Origin: Desulfolinea sp964487745
Lineage (GTDB): Bacteria; Chloroflexota; Anaerolineae; Anaerolineales; Villigracilaceae
DNA: 64,000 bases
NCBI GenBank assembly: GCA_964487745.1
Contig: CAZASG010000012.1
Location: 1-64,000 of the forward strand
Reading direction: 5' to 3'
Numbering within the stretch: the stretch's first letter is position 1; each line of letters starts with the position of its first letter. The position numbers and the translations under genes are program-made. Under the pieces are notes generated by a model that saw nothing but the letters and a program-made list of their open reading frames with translations, searched no databases and was not told the DNA's origin. This document shows, piece by piece, positions 50,756 to 60,195 of the stretch.

Positions 50756-52429
50756 ATGAAATCTTCACAATTACGTGCGCGTTACCGAAAGATCATTACT
50801 TTTTCTGCCCGTGTCGCCGCAAATGTCGTCTTGTGGGATATTGTCTTGTCTCGTTTGGGTTTGCGCCCGGTAGCCCGTCGCACACGTATGGCACGCCTGA
50901 CAAAATTCGCCATCCAGTTTCGTGCCCTCGCCATCGAAATGGGCGGGGTTTGGATCAAGGTGGGGCAATTTCTCTCATCCCGTCAGGATGTGCTGCCTCA
51001 AGAGATCGTGAACGAGCTTTCTGGTTTGCAGGATGAAGTACCGCCTGAAGAGTTTGATGCCATCCGTGAAAAAGCAGAAAGAGAGCTTGGTGGCTCATTA
51101 GATGAAATATTTGAATTCTTTGATCACACACCATTAGCGGCAGCTTCTTTGGGACAGGTTCATCGGGCTCGTTTGCACGCTGATACCTCTAGCGAATTTC
51201 ACGAAGTTGTTGTAAAGATACAGCGGCCACATATCGAAAAGATCATCGACGTAGATCTTGCGGCATTACGCCGCGTGGGGGGCTGGCTGGAGCGTTATCG
51301 CCCCATCCGTAAACGAGCCGATGTGCGCGGGCTGATCAAAGAATTTGCCGACACCATCTACGAAGAGATTGACTATCTAGCAGAAGGTGCGAATATTGAA
51401 ACCTTTGAAGAGAACTTTCGCGATGACGATCGCACGCATATGCCGCGTGTTGTTTGGGATCTGACGAAAAAAGCAGTATTGACCATGGAGGACGTTTTCG
51501 CGATCAAGATCACAGATTATGATGCGATCACTGCCGCCGGTGTTGACAGAGCCGACGTGGCCCGCGTTTTGTTGGATACTTATCTTAAACAGATCTTTGA
51601 AGACGGCTTTTTCCATGCCGATCCGCACCCGGGAAATCTTTTCGTAACCCCGGTCTCAGAACCGGATGAAAAAGGTGCTGTTGACTGGAAGCTGACCTTC
51701 ATCGACTTCGGTATGGTCGGGCGCGTTCCTGATGATCTGCGTGCCGGTTTGCGAGAATTGATCATCGCTGTCGGGACTCGCGATTCAAAAAGGATGGTGC
51801 AAAGCTATCAACAGCTTGGCGTTCTCTTGCCTGGCGCTGATCTGAAAAAGATCGAAGAAGCCGAAGCAAAAGTCTTTGAACGTTTCTGGGGCAAGAGTAT
51901 GAGTGAATTACGCGAGATCAGTCTCGATGAAATGCGTGAATTCGCAAAAGAATTCCGTGAGTTGATGTACGAGATGCCTTTTCAAATTCCCCATAATTTA
52001 CTTCTGTTGGGGCGCACAGTCGCCATTCTTTCGGGTATGTGCACCGGTCTTGACCCGGATTTCAATCTCTGGACGCAGCTCACCCCTTATGCGCGCAAAT
52101 TGATCAGCGAAGAAGCTACCTCCAATTCAAGTGTTTGGCTGGATGAATTAGGGAATTTCGCAAAAGCGATTCGCGCCCTCCCCACCCAAACCGGACGTGT
52201 TCTCGAGCAAATGGAACGGGGCGACCTTGAAGTACATATGCCACGTGTTGCGCATCAAATCTCCAAGTTGGAAAGAGCGGTTTATCGCCTGGCTGGCAGC
52301 GTGATTTTTGGCTCCCTCTTTATTGGGGGCATTGCGTTTTATAGTGCCGAGAACTTATTCGTCGCCGGTCTTCTAATGGGAGGTTCCTTGCTTTCTTTGA
52401 TCTGGACGATATTCTTTGCCAAAGGGTGA
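50756..52429 (+). CDS. AarF/UbiB-type atypical kinase
   Basis: This 557-residue ABC1/ADCK kinase has the family KxGQ block (WIKVGQFLSSRQDVLP), the Ala-rich loop PLAAASLGQVHRARL, VVKIQRPHI with the ATP lysine, the catalytic DGFFHADPHPGNLFV and FIDFGMVGR. Two C-terminal helices (about 515-555) anchor it in the membrane. In other bacteria the family supports quinone or isoprenoid-lipid metabolism; here no quinone gene is adjacent. The ATG at 50756 lies ten bases behind GGAG; the ATG at 50747 is too close. Confidence 0.9.
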   Translation: MKSSQLRARYRKIITFSARVAANVVLWDIVLSRLGLRPVARRTRMARLTKFAIQFRALAIEMGGVWIKVGQFLSSRQDVLPQEIVNELSGLQDEVPPEEFDAIREKAERELGGSLDEIFEFFDHTPLAAASLGQVHRARLHADTSSEFHEVVVKIQRPHIEKIIDVDLAALRRVGGWLERYRPIRKRADVRGLIKEFADTIYEEIDYLAEGANIETFEENFRDDDRTHMPRVVWDLTKKAVLTMEDVFAIKITDYDAITAAGVDRADVARVLLDTYLKQIFEDGFFHADPHPGNLFVTPVSEPDEKGAVDWKLTFIDFGMVGRVPDDLRAGLRELIIAVGTRDSKRMVQSYQQLGVLLPGADLKKIEEAEAKVFERFWGKSMSELREISLDEMREFAKEFRELMYEMPFQIPHNLLLLGRTVAILSGMCTGLDPDFNLWTQLTPYARKLISEEATSNSSVWLDELGNFAKAIRALPTQTGRVLEQMERGDLEVHMPRVAHQISKLERAVYRLAGSVIFGSLFIGGIAFYSAENLFVAGLLMGGSLLSLIWTIFFAKG

Positions 52430-52507
52430 AACGCATCCTCTTCGAGCGGAGGCTTTGCAGCTTATGCCCCGAAGGGATGCAAAGCACACAGTCGAGAAGA
52501 TATTAAA

Positions 52508-52540
52508 GAAAAACTGCTCCAAAATCGGAGCAGTTTTTTT
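52508..52540. terminator. Bidirectional terminator
   Basis: AAAAACTGCTCC pairs with GGAGCAGTTTTT around an AAAATC loop, between the AarF-type gene and the convergent small gene. Confidence 0.85.
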
Positions 52541-52545
52541 CATTT

Positions 52546-52755
52546 TTATTCGTCTTCAAGAGCAGCATCGATCATGCTGCGCCATGCCAGGAGCATTTCT
52601 TTGCGCGCCTTACGGCGATGCTCGATAAATTCAGGCGGAAGCAACGATTTTATACTTTCGCGCATCTCTTTTCTGGCGGCACGGGCATGTTCGCGGGCTT
52701 CGTCAGGGATCCATTCTTTGAATGCTTTACTTGGGCAGCTTGTTCTTTCAGTCAT
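52546..52755 (-). CDS. Small helical protein, function unknown
   Basis: This 69-residue, strongly charged helical protein (EHARAARKEMRESIKSLLPPEFIEHRRKARKEM) shows a repeated (H/R)xRxARKEM element, so it may be a two-helix hairpin. AAGGAG lies eight bases before the ATG at 52755. I do not recognise a family with a known role. Confidence 0.6.
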   Translation of the reverse strand: MTERTSCPSKAFKEWIPDEAREHARAARKEMRESIKSLLPPEFIEHRRKARKEMLLAWRSMIDAALEDE

Positions 52756-52877
52756 GATCTTTACTCCTTGAGACAAAAATATTATAGCGCAAAAGCTGTG
52801 CCTATTACAAATCCAGGAGCTCTCGCGAAAATCTGCACAAAATTGACTCTTCTTCCCGAATCCTGTAAACTCAATCC

Positions 52878-55343
52878 ATGAACGTAGACCTTGAACTCTA
52901 CCGGCGCGAAGTGCGCATCTCTGCCGAGCCGCTTATTCGACTCTCGGCGATAGATATTTCCCCCGACCATCCCAAGCGAACCTTTGTCTTCATCCACGGG
53001 TTTGGCGGCAAAGCCACCCAGTGGGTTTATCAGCTGCGCAAGTTCTCACGCGACAACCGTGTCATCGCTCTTGACCTGCGTGGACATGGACGCTCGGACA
53101 AACCCCGCTCATCCTACAGCATGGAAGAAATTCAAGCCGACCTTGATATGGCATTGGATGTGCTCGATGTTGAAGAGCAATTCGTTCTTGCGGGGCATTC
53201 CTTTGGTGGGGCGGTGGTCAGCGAGTATGCCCATCGCCATCCTGAGCGGGTTGAAGGGCTGATCCTGACCGCCACAGCCGGAGAGTTCAAGCTTAATCCA
53301 CTATTTCGATTGGGGCTAAACCTCCCTACATGGATGCTGCGCATTGCCGATCTTTTTACCCGTCGCTGGTTGCACGCGCCGCCCCATGCTCTGAAACCCT
53401 ATTATCAAAATAATCTCTCCCATTGGCGCGGCTGGGACTTATTCCTTGAGTTGCAGGTTCCTACGCTGGTCATTCGCGGACATCGTGATCTGCTTTTTGA
53501 GCGCCCCGCTTTTGAGAAGGTGACGCAGTCCATTCCCGGAGCGCAGGAAGCCGATATTGGGGCATCCGGTCATCTGGTGATGCTTGAACGCCGCGAAGCC
53601 GTCGATCGCGCCATCGAACGTTTTGTGGCAGGTGAGATGCAGCGTTCATGGCGTGATGAGACACCCAAAGCACAGCAAGACGAACGCGAAAAATTGCGCA
53701 TCGAACGTCCCTGGCTACAACATTATGAAGCCGGTGTGCCTTATACTATCGGTCTGCCGCAGGTTCCGCTGCATCAGCTTTTGCGTTCGGCAGTACGCCG
53801 TTTCCCGAGAAATATTGCCCTGCGTTTTCAGGGCAGCCGCATGACCTACCGTCGGCTCAATCACGAAGTCAATCGCTTTGCGAATGCCCTCCTGAATTTG
53901 GGCATCGGTAAAGGCGCGCGGGTTGTGTTGCTGCTGCCCAATATCCCGCAGACGGTGATCGGGTTCTTTGGCACGCTCAAGGCGGGGGGCGTCGCGGTTT
54001 TCATTCCGCCGGTCACTGAGCCGGATGCCCTCATCCGTCAAGTGCGGGAGGTGGAAGCCAGCGTTCTTGTCACCCTGAAGCCCTGGGCAGGGCTGGCAAG
54101 TCAGGTGCAGGAGCGATCTGAGCTTCCCTATGTCGTTTTGACGGATCCCGCGGACTATCTATCCCTTCCTAAAAAATGGATTTCCCGCTGGCGCAACCGC
54201 ACCCAGAACTTGCCCGGTGCCCTTGAATTTGATGCCTGGCTGGGAAGTGAGAGCCGCCGATCCCCGGCTGTGGAAGTGATGCCCGACGATATGGCAGTGG
54301 TTCAGTATACGGGCGGCACGACGGCAGACTCGAAGGGCGTCATGCTCTCGCATCGCAATCTGGTGGCGAACGCTCTCCAAACCCGCCAGTGGATGCCGGA
54401 AGCCCGCGAAGGCAAGGAACGCTTTTTATGCGCGCTGCCTTTCTCGCATAGTTATGGTTTGACAACTGCCCTGAATGTGCCGATCGCTTTTGGGGCAACG
54501 CTGATTCTTGAAGCACAATTCAAAATCGACGAGGTTTTGGCGGCGATCAAACGCTATAAACCGACCATCTTCCCCGGCGTACCAAGTATGTATGTGGCGA
54601 TCAACAGGTTTCGTGGCGTACGGCGTTTTGGGGTCTCGTCCATTCGCGCCTGTATCAGTGGTTCCGCGCCGCTACCTGTGGAAGTGCAGGAAGCCTTCGA
54701 AAAATTGACCAAAGGTCGGCTGGTGGAAGGCTACGGACTGACCGAAGCCTCGCCCGTGACACACGCGAATCCACTTGGTGGGCTACGCAAAGTGGGAAGC
54801 ATTGGTATTCCATTACCCTCAACCGAAGCCGCTGTGGTTGACCTGACTCGCGGGCGCAAGGAAGTCGAAGACGGGCAGATCGGCGAATTGGCGATCCGTG
54901 GTCCGCAGATCATGCTGGGCTACTGGAAGGACGAAAAAGCCACACGCAAAGTGCTCATGGATGATGGCTGGCTGCTGACGGGTGATGTCGCCCAACGCGA
55001 CGCCGATGGCTATTTCCGTATCATCGCCCGCAAAGCGGATATGTGGTATCCCGCCAAGCCGGGCAAGCCAGCCTTCCCACGCGATGTAGAAGAAGTGCTC
55101 TACGAAGTACCGCAAGTTAAGGAAGCCGCTGTGGTCGCCATCGCAGGGCAGCCGGTTGCTTTTGTGATCGCCGGGCGAGAACACCCCTCCACGGATGCCG
55201 TAATTGCCTATTGCAGACGACGTCTTCCCCCCGATCTCGTACCGCGCTTTGTGATCTTTATGGATGATTTCCCGCGCACCTTCATTGGCAAGGTGCTGCG
55301 TCGCGAGTTAATGAAACGATATGAGCAAGACCTCAATGATTAA
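52878..55343 (+). CDS. Alpha/beta hydrolase fused to an AMP-binding acyl-CoA ligase
   Basis: The protein has 821 residues. The N-terminal half (1-255) is an alpha/beta hydrolase with FVFIHGFGGKATQW, nucleophile Ser107 in AGHSFGG and His near 231 in ASGHLVML. The C-terminal part (about 290-815) is an ANL adenylate-forming enzyme with the P-loop VQYTGGTTADSKG near 476, YGLTEASPVTHAN, TGDVAQRDADGYFRI and the last-helix lysine near 803 in TFIGKVLRREL. The usual hinge GRxKD is replaced by ARKADMW. It probably releases or activates a fatty acid and links it to CoA. It overlaps the next hydrolase gene by 23 bases. Confidence 0.85.
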   Translation: MNVDLELYRREVRISAEPLIRLSAIDISPDHPKRTFVFIHGFGGKATQWVYQLRKFSRDNRVIALDLRGHGRSDKPRSSYSMEEIQADLDMALDVLDVEEQFVLAGHSFGGAVVSEYAHRHPERVEGLILTATAGEFKLNPLFRLGLNLPTWMLRIADLFTRRWLHAPPHALKPYYQNNLSHWRGWDLFLELQVPTLVIRGHRDLLFERPAFEKVTQSIPGAQEADIGASGHLVMLERREAVDRAIERFVAGEMQRSWRDETPKAQQDEREKLRIERPWLQHYEAGVPYTIGLPQVPLHQLLRSAVRRFPRNIALRFQGSRMTYRRLNHEVNRFANALLNLGIGKGARVVLLLPNIPQTVIGFFGTLKAGGVAVFIPPVTEPDALIRQVREVEASVLVTLKPWAGLASQVQERSELPYVVLTDPADYLSLPKKWISRWRNRTQNLPGALEFDAWLGSESRRSPAVEVMPDDMAVVQYTGGTTADSKGVMLSHRNLVANALQTRQWMPEAREGKERFLCALPFSHSYGLTTALNVPIAFGATLILEAQFKIDEVLAAIKRYKPTIFPGVPSMYVAINRFRGVRRFGVSSIRACISGSAPLPVEVQEAFEKLTKGRLVEGYGLTEASPVTHANPLGGLRKVGSIGIPLPSTEAAVVDLTRGRKEVEDGQIGELAIRGPQIMLGYWKDEKATRKVLMDDGWLLTGDVAQRDADGYFRIIARKADMWYPAKPGKPAFPRDVEEVLYEVPQVKEAAVVAIAGQPVAFVIAGREHPSTDAVIAYCRRRLPPDLVPRFVIFMDDFPRTFIGKVLRRELMKRYEQDLND

Positions 55344-56160
55344 AGCCCCCATAGCAGAAAAAGTAAACTTTGTGCAGGCGGGCGAAGGTAGCCCGCTCAT
55401 CATGATCCACGGGCTGGCGGCTTCGCTCCACGATTGGGATGATCTCATCCCCGCCGCGGCAGAGAACGGATATGCCAGCTACGCTTTTGACTTGCTCGGT
55501 CATGGAGACAGCTACAAGCCCGAAGATGTCAAAGACTATAACGTCGACGAAGTCTATGCCCACATGGTGGAATGGATCGACAGTCTTGATCTCGATGAGC
55601 CGCCCGTGCTCATAGCTCATTCTTTGGGCAGCTATCTGGCACTAATCCATGCCCTGCGTACGCCGGAACAAGTGCGTGCGCTGGTGTTGACCAACCCCTT
55701 TTATGATATCCGCCAGCTCTCGCCCACCATGCAGATTGTCTCGCGACATCAACTGCTCAATACACGCCTGATCGAAAGTACGCCTTACTGGATGTTCCGA
55801 GCTCTGGTCGATCTGAGCAGTATGAAATTCAATTTTGGTGGGGGAAGCAACAACAGTTATCTGCTCTCGGAAGAGATTCGCAACCAGACTGCGTTGGACT
55901 ATAAACGTGCTGACGCGGGCATCTTCAACCTACCACGCACGCTTCATGACCTGACCCCGAATCTGCCCAGCCTCGAGAAAAAGACTCTGGTGATCTGGGG
56001 TTATAACGACCGCACCCTAAATCCACCCTCGTTTTCTGAGTTGGTAGAGCTACTTCCCAACGCACGCGGGATACAGATCAATGCTTGTGGGCATGTGCCG
56101 CATCAATGCCATGCGCGGGAGTTCAATGAATATGTCTTTGAGTTTTTGGGAATGCTGTAA
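55321..56160 (+). CDS. Alpha/beta hydrolase
   Basis: This 279-residue protein has MIHGLAASLHDWDD, nucleophile AHSLGSY, the acidic residue in WGYNDRTLN and His in CGHVPHQ. It overlaps the fusion gene by 23 bases (or eight if the ATG at 55336 is used), so the two are coupled and may share a lipid substrate. No signal peptide is seen. Confidence 0.82.
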   Translation: MSKTSMIKAPIAEKVNFVQAGEGSPLIMIHGLAASLHDWDDLIPAAAENGYASYAFDLLGHGDSYKPEDVKDYNVDEVYAHMVEWIDSLDLDEPPVLIAHSLGSYLALIHALRTPEQVRALVLTNPFYDIRQLSPTMQIVSRHQLLNTRLIESTPYWMFRALVDLSSMKFNFGGGSNNSYLLSEEIRNQTALDYKRADAGIFNLPRTLHDLTPNLPSLEKKTLVIWGYNDRTLNPPSFSELVELLPNARGIQINACGHVPHQCHAREFNEYVFEFLGML

Positions 56161-56185
56161 AAGTCTCCCCCGCTCCTAAAGATGT

Positions 56186-56222
56186 ATCGCCCTAAATACA
56201 AAGCATTTAGGGCGATTGTTTT
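56186..56222. terminator. Bidirectional terminator
   Basis: The stem ATCGCCCTAAAT pairs with ATTTAGGGCGAT and is followed by TTTTTT; it separates the hydrolase gene from the convergent dehydrogenase gene. Confidence 0.85.
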
Positions 56223-57392
56223 TTATAGAGTAAACTCTTCGCGAGTGATGTGGATATCCCGTTTTTTCAATTCCTCTATAAATTTCTCTGCTGGAATATC
56301 CTTTGTGGGGGTCAGTAAGCCACGTTTTCTGATATCGCCATTCAGAAGCATTTGTGCCCCAATACTGGCGGTATATCCCACCGTGCGTTGCATGGCGAGC
56401 AGGCCTGTATCCAGATCGCGGCGGTCGATCATCTGGTAGATGATGCGTTTTCTTTTACCATCTTTCATCCCGCTCACGTCGATGCGGATAGCAGCTACAT
56501 CCCGCTCATCGTCGGCATATTGAAGCTGTGGGGCGAGCAGGTCATGTATGAATTGACGCGGCGAAACTTTTTGCTCATCAACGATGATCGGCTCTTCGTT
56601 CAGGAAGCCCAACTCGACTATTTTCTTCCAAAAGGCGGAATGTCCCAGCCAGCGCAATGAATATCTGCCGGTGCTGATGGTGGTCTCGGCGATATCTAGG
56701 ATATCGAGATATTTGACCGCGTCACCGTTATAGTAGGCTTCCATTTCGCCGAGCGTATCGAGCGTGACCCGGTGCAGGTTCTCGGGAGAGAACATCTGAC
56801 TTGGTGAGAGATGGATGACTTTCCCGTCCTTGAGCATTTTTGCGGGACGCTGGTATGCGCTGAGTACGCCTGCGAAGGTCCACGAGATCTTGTAGTTGAT
56901 CGGGTTAGCCGCCGCTGCCGGCTCGGGTACGCCCGTCCCGTAGGCGTGTAACTCGTGGACTTCATCGAGTTCGCGGATGGCTTGTCCAGCCAGTACCAAA
57001 TCGATGCCGGGGTCGAGTCCGCACTCGGGCAGGATAGTGATCCCTTTTGCTTCAGCAAGTTGACCCAAGTCTGCATACTCTGGCAGGGCGTAGGATGTCT
57101 CGACAAAATGGATCCCGTTCTCAATGGCGAGTTTGAGCATCTGTACTCGAAATCCCTGTGGAAGGAGAACGATAACAACATCCACTTTTTGCATTACTGT
57201 GGAGACGGCAGCTTCGTCCCGCACATCCAATTGAACAGGTTTAATTTTGTCGTTGCTCAGGCTTTGGACATAGGCGGTTAGATCAGCATAGTTTGCATCA
57301 ACTGCGATGATCTCGGTAATATCAGGACTATTGGCGAGGTCATGAAGGGCGGCTTTTCCTTGTAATCCAACACCGAGTAGTAATATTTTCAT
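56223..57392 (-). CDS. Saccharopine-dehydrogenase-family oxidoreductase
   Basis: This 389-residue protein starts KILLLGVGLQGKAALHDLA with the NAD(P) motif GxGxxG and continues with AVDANYADL and the PECGLDPGIDLVLAGQAIRE block typical of saccharopine dehydrogenase and lysine 6-dehydrogenase relatives. The C-terminal half matches the family domain. The substrate (saccharopine, carboxynorspermidine or lysine) is not decidable. The ATG at 57392 has AGGAGAG upstream; the extra 34 residues of the open frame are not used. Confidence 0.8.
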   Translation of the reverse strand: MKILLLGVGLQGKAALHDLANSPDITEIIAVDANYADLTAYVQSLSNDKIKPVQLDVRDEAAVSTVMQKVDVVIVLLPQGFRVQMLKLAIENGIHFVETSYALPEYADLGQLAEAKGITILPECGLDPGIDLVLAGQAIRELDEVHELHAYGTGVPEPAAAANPINYKISWTFAGVLSAYQRPAKMLKDGKVIHLSPSQMFSPENLHRVTLDTLGEMEAYYNGDAVKYLDILDIAETTISTGRYSLRWLGHSAFWKKIVELGFLNEEPIIVDEQKVSPRQFIHDLLAPQLQYADDERDVAAIRIDVSGMKDGKRKRIIYQMIDRRDLDTGLLAMQRTVGYTASIGAQMLLNGDIRKRGLLTPTKDIPAEKFIEELKKRDIHITREEFTL

Positions 57393-57703
57393 AATTCTCT
57401 CCTGCATTTTGGAAGATTTTTTGTGAGTGTTATGGTTATACTCCCGCTTTCGTTTTGTAGCAAGGAAAAATCTTTTTATGCAAATTTTATGCAAAGTATC
57501 TTAACTTTTCTTGCTCGTTGATCTTCTTTGCTCTATAATTGCTCATTATATTCGCTGCGCAAAGACTTTCCTGTTGAACGACAAACAAATCATCATAGCC
57601 AATAGTTACTTACGCATTGCTTTATGCTAAGGTTTTGCCAAGTTTCTATAAGTTTTGTTTAGGAATTGTTTTTGTGTAAATCACTTTCTTGGAGGAGTAA
57701 GAT
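57393..57703. other. Intergenic region between divergent genes
   Basis: About 310 bases contain the promoter of the amino-acid transporter operon and presumably that of the dehydrogenase gene. I see no small gene. The long leader (about 155 bases) before the binding-protein gene may hold control elements, but no riboswitch is recognisable by eye. Confidence 0.5.
57511..57539 (+). promoter_or_regulatory. Sigma70-like promoter of the amino-acid transporter operon
   Basis: TTGCTC (57511-57516), a spacer of exactly 17 bases and a perfect TATAAT (57534-57539). Transcription should start near 57546. Confidence 0.7.
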
Positions 57704-58837
57704 ATGTCTCGTAAGTTGTTTCCCGTTGTTGCTCTGTTGATCGTTTTGAGCATGGTCCTTGCCGCTTGTGGCGGTGGTGCTGCACCTGAAGCTCCGGCTG
57801 AAGAGGCCGCTGCTGAAGCACCTGCTGAAGAAGCTGCTGCTGAAGCACCTGGCGAAACCGAAGGTCCCGCCCCTGCTGCCAGTGGCGACACCTTGGCAAC
57901 CGTTAAAGAACGTGGCCACGTAATCTGTGGTGGTAACCAGAGCGTTCCCGGTTTCGGTTATCTTGACACCGAAGGTAATTTCTCCGGCTTTGATATTGAC
58001 TACTGCAAAGCCCTTGCTGCTGCTGTTTTTGGCGACGCCGAAGCCTTTGAAATTCGCCCCCTTAGCTCCCAAGAGCGCTTCACCGCTCTCCAGAGTGGCG
58101 AAATTGATGTCCTGATCCGCAATACCACCTGGACACTCTCCCGCGACACCGATCTTGGTGCAAACTTCACCGCAACCACTTTCTATGATGGTCAGGGTTT
58201 CATCGTCCGCAAAGCTGACGGTATCACTGTTCTTGAAGATCTGGAAGGCGGCACCGTTTGTGTCCAGACTGGTACCACCACCGAAGCCAACCTGGCTGAC
58301 GTAATGGCTGCTCGTGGCATTAGCTACGAACCGGTTGTTTACGAAGATGTAGAAACTGGTTGGACTACCTATGAAGAAGGTCGCTGTGATGCATATACCA
58401 CCGATAAGTCCGGTTTGGTTGCCCGCCGCACACTGCTGACTGTTCCTGAAGATCATATGATCATGGATGAAACCATCTCCAAAGAGCCGCTCGGACCTGT
58501 TGTCCGCCACGGCGACGATCAGTGGTTTGATATTGTTCAGTGGACTGTATTTGCTACTTTCTTCGCAGAAGAGCATGGCATTACCTCTGCTAACGCTGCT
58601 GATATGATGGCTAGCACCAATGTTCCGTCAGAGAAGAAATTCTTCGGCACCGAAGGCGAATTGGGCTCCTTCTTGGGTCTTGACGCTGACTGGGCTTACA
58701 ATGTTGTTTCCCAAGTTGGTAGCTACGAAGAGATCTACAACCGCAACCTTGGTCCTGATACTTTGACCTATATCCCCCGCGGTTTGAACAGCCTCTACAC
58801 TGACGGTGGCTTGCTTTTCGCTCCCGCTTGGCGCTAA
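57704..58837 (+). CDS. aapJ: Polar/general amino-acid ABC binding lipoprotein (AapJ-like)
   Basis: This 377-residue lipoprotein has the lipobox LAAC, a linker of two AEEAAAEAP units and an amino-acid binding domain of AapJ/BztA type: VKERGHVICGGNQSVPGFGYLDTEGNFSGFDIDYCKALAAAVFG, RFTALQSGEIDVLIRNTTWTLSRD and GGTVCVQTGTTTEANL. The family binds a broad set of L-amino acids outside the membrane. A GGAGG site precedes the ATG. It is the first gene of the operon, followed by its own terminator. Confidence 0.92.
   Translation: MSRKLFPVVALLIVLSMVLAACGGGAAPEAPAEEAAAEAPAEEAAAEAPGETEGPAPAASGDTLATVKERGHVICGGNQSVPGFGYLDTEGNFSGFDIDYCKALAAAVFGDAEAFEIRPLSSQERFTALQSGEIDVLIRNTTWTLSRDTDLGANFTATTFYDGQGFIVRKADGITVLEDLEGGTVCVQTGTTTEANLADVMAARGISYEPVVYEDVETGWTTYEEGRCDAYTTDKSGLVARRTLLTVPEDHMIMDETISKEPLGPVVRHGDDQWFDIVQWTVFATFFAEEHGITSANAADMMASTNVPSEKKFFGTEGELGSFLGLDADWAYNVVSQVGSYEEIYNRNLGPDTLTYIPRGLNSLYTDGGLLFAPAWR
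57797..57850 (+). repeat. Two tandem 27-bp repeats encoding AEEAAAEAP
   Basis: The second unit (57824-57850) differs from the first (57797-57823) only at two third-codon positions. Together they form the flexible linker between lipid anchor and binding domain. Confidence 0.95.
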
Positions 58838-58848
58838 GCTGAATTTCT

Positions 58849-58887
58849 AAAAAAGACAGGGAAGGTTTATCCTTCCCTGTTCTTTTA
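58849..58887 (+). terminator. Internal terminator after the binding-protein gene
   Basis: AAAAAAGACAGGGAAGG pairs with CCTTCCCTGTTCTTTT around TTTAT. Partial read-through would give more binding protein than permease, a common arrangement in ABC operons. Confidence 0.85.
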
Positions 58888-59011
58888 TGTACTTGTAACA
58901 AAAGGCTGGGAAAACATTTTTGGTTTATCACAGCTTTTCTTTTTTGTCCGAGGTTAAAACCTTGATGGGGATGTAGCTTTTATCCCAGTTATCTCTTTGG
59001 GAGTTTTACTT

Positions 59012-60193
59012 ATGGAAAAAACAAAGTATAGTACCGAAGAGGCTATCCCTTTTTGGCGAGACGAGCGTGTCCTGCGTGTTTTAGGACAAGTCGTTTTTCT
59101 TATTGTAGCCGTAGCTTTCTTTTACTACTTATACAATAATATGATTACCGCGTTGGCGGCACAAGGGATGACGCCGAGCTTCGAATTTTTAGAGCGTACA
59201 GCGGGGTTTGATATTGGCGAAAGCATGATCGAATATGTGCGATCAGACACCTATGGAAGAGCGCTTCTTGTAGGTATGCTTAATACGATTTATGTCAGTA
59301 TTATTGGCATTGTTTTCGCAACGATCTTTGGCGTTATTCTTGGTGTTGCCAGGTTGTCGACGAACTTCCTGGTTGCTAAGCTTGCTGCCATTTACCTTGA
59401 AATCCTCCGCAATCTTCCTCTTTTGGTTTTGCTTGTCTTTTGGTATAGCGCGGTTTTTATCACGCTGCCGCGCGTGAAAGAAGCAATTTCAGTTGGCCCT
59501 GTTTTCTTAAGTAATCGAGGCATTGTTGTCCCTTGGGGCATCCCTACGGAAACCTGGTCATCTTATTTGGCAGTATTGCTTGTAGGTCTTATTGTTGCAA
59601 TTGTTGTTGCATGGCGACTTAAGGTCATTGGCGAAAGAACAGGACGTCCTCCAATGACAACTCTGTGGAGTACACTTTCTTTTCTTGGTGTTGGTGTCAT
59701 TGGTTGGTTTGCTTTACCGCAAGCCCCTCTCACCGCGGATTACCCTGTACTGAAGGGTCTTAACTTCACAGGTGGCCATGTTTTTAGCCCGGAGTTTATG
59801 GCGCTTCTTTCTGGCTTGGTTATTTACACCGCAGCTTTTATTGGCGAGATCGTTCGCGCAGGGATCATGTCTGTTTCAAAAGGTCAGCATGAAGCTGCCA
59901 AAGCTTTGGGGTTGACCAGTTTTCAGACGCTTCGTCTAGTTATTTTCCCACAGGCGATGCGAGTTATTGTCCCGCCGTTGGCAAGCCAATATTTGAACTT
60001 GACGAAAAACTCATCTCTGGCAGTAGCAATTGGATATCCGGATTTGTTTGCGATTGGTGGCACCTCTCTTAATCAGTCAGGTCGCGCAGTTGAAGTAATT
60101 GCCTTGATGATGGGGCTATATCTCTTGAGTAGTTTGCTGACATCCGCATTCATGAACTGGTATAACGATAAAATTAAATTGGTGGAGAGATAA
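59012..60193 (+). CDS. aapQ: Amino-acid ABC transporter permease (AapQ-like)
   Basis: This 393-residue permease has eight or so helices, the general-L-amino-acid HisM-like domain and the EAA loop EIVRAGIMSVSKGQHEAAKALGLTSFQTLRLVIFPQAMRV. The long insertion before the last helices is usual for AapQ/BztB. GGGAG lies upstream of the ATG at 59012; the TTG at 58997 is not preferred. It is two bases from the next permease gene. Confidence 0.9.
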   Translation: MEKTKYSTEEAIPFWRDERVLRVLGQVVFLIVAVAFFYYLYNNMITALAAQGMTPSFEFLERTAGFDIGESMIEYVRSDTYGRALLVGMLNTIYVSIIGIVFATIFGVILGVARLSTNFLVAKLAAIYLEILRNLPLLVLLVFWYSAVFITLPRVKEAISVGPVFLSNRGIVVPWGIPTETWSSYLAVLLVGLIVAIVVAWRLKVIGERTGRPPMTTLWSTLSFLGVGVIGWFALPQAPLTADYPVLKGLNFTGGHVFSPEFMALLSGLVIYTAAFIGEIVRAGIMSVSKGQHEAAKALGLTSFQTLRLVIFPQAMRVIVPPLASQYLNLTKNSSLAVAIGYPDLFAIGGTSLNQSGRAVEVIALMMGLYLLSSLLTSAFMNWYNDKIKLVER

Positions 60194-60195
60194 TC

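Noticed and set aside
52878..55343. OleBC-type hydrocarbon biosynthesis fusion
   Set aside because: OleB uses an Asp nucleophile of the haloalkane-dehalogenase kind, whereas this protein has GHSFGG with Ser. No OleA-like thiolase gene or adjacent OleD gene is present.
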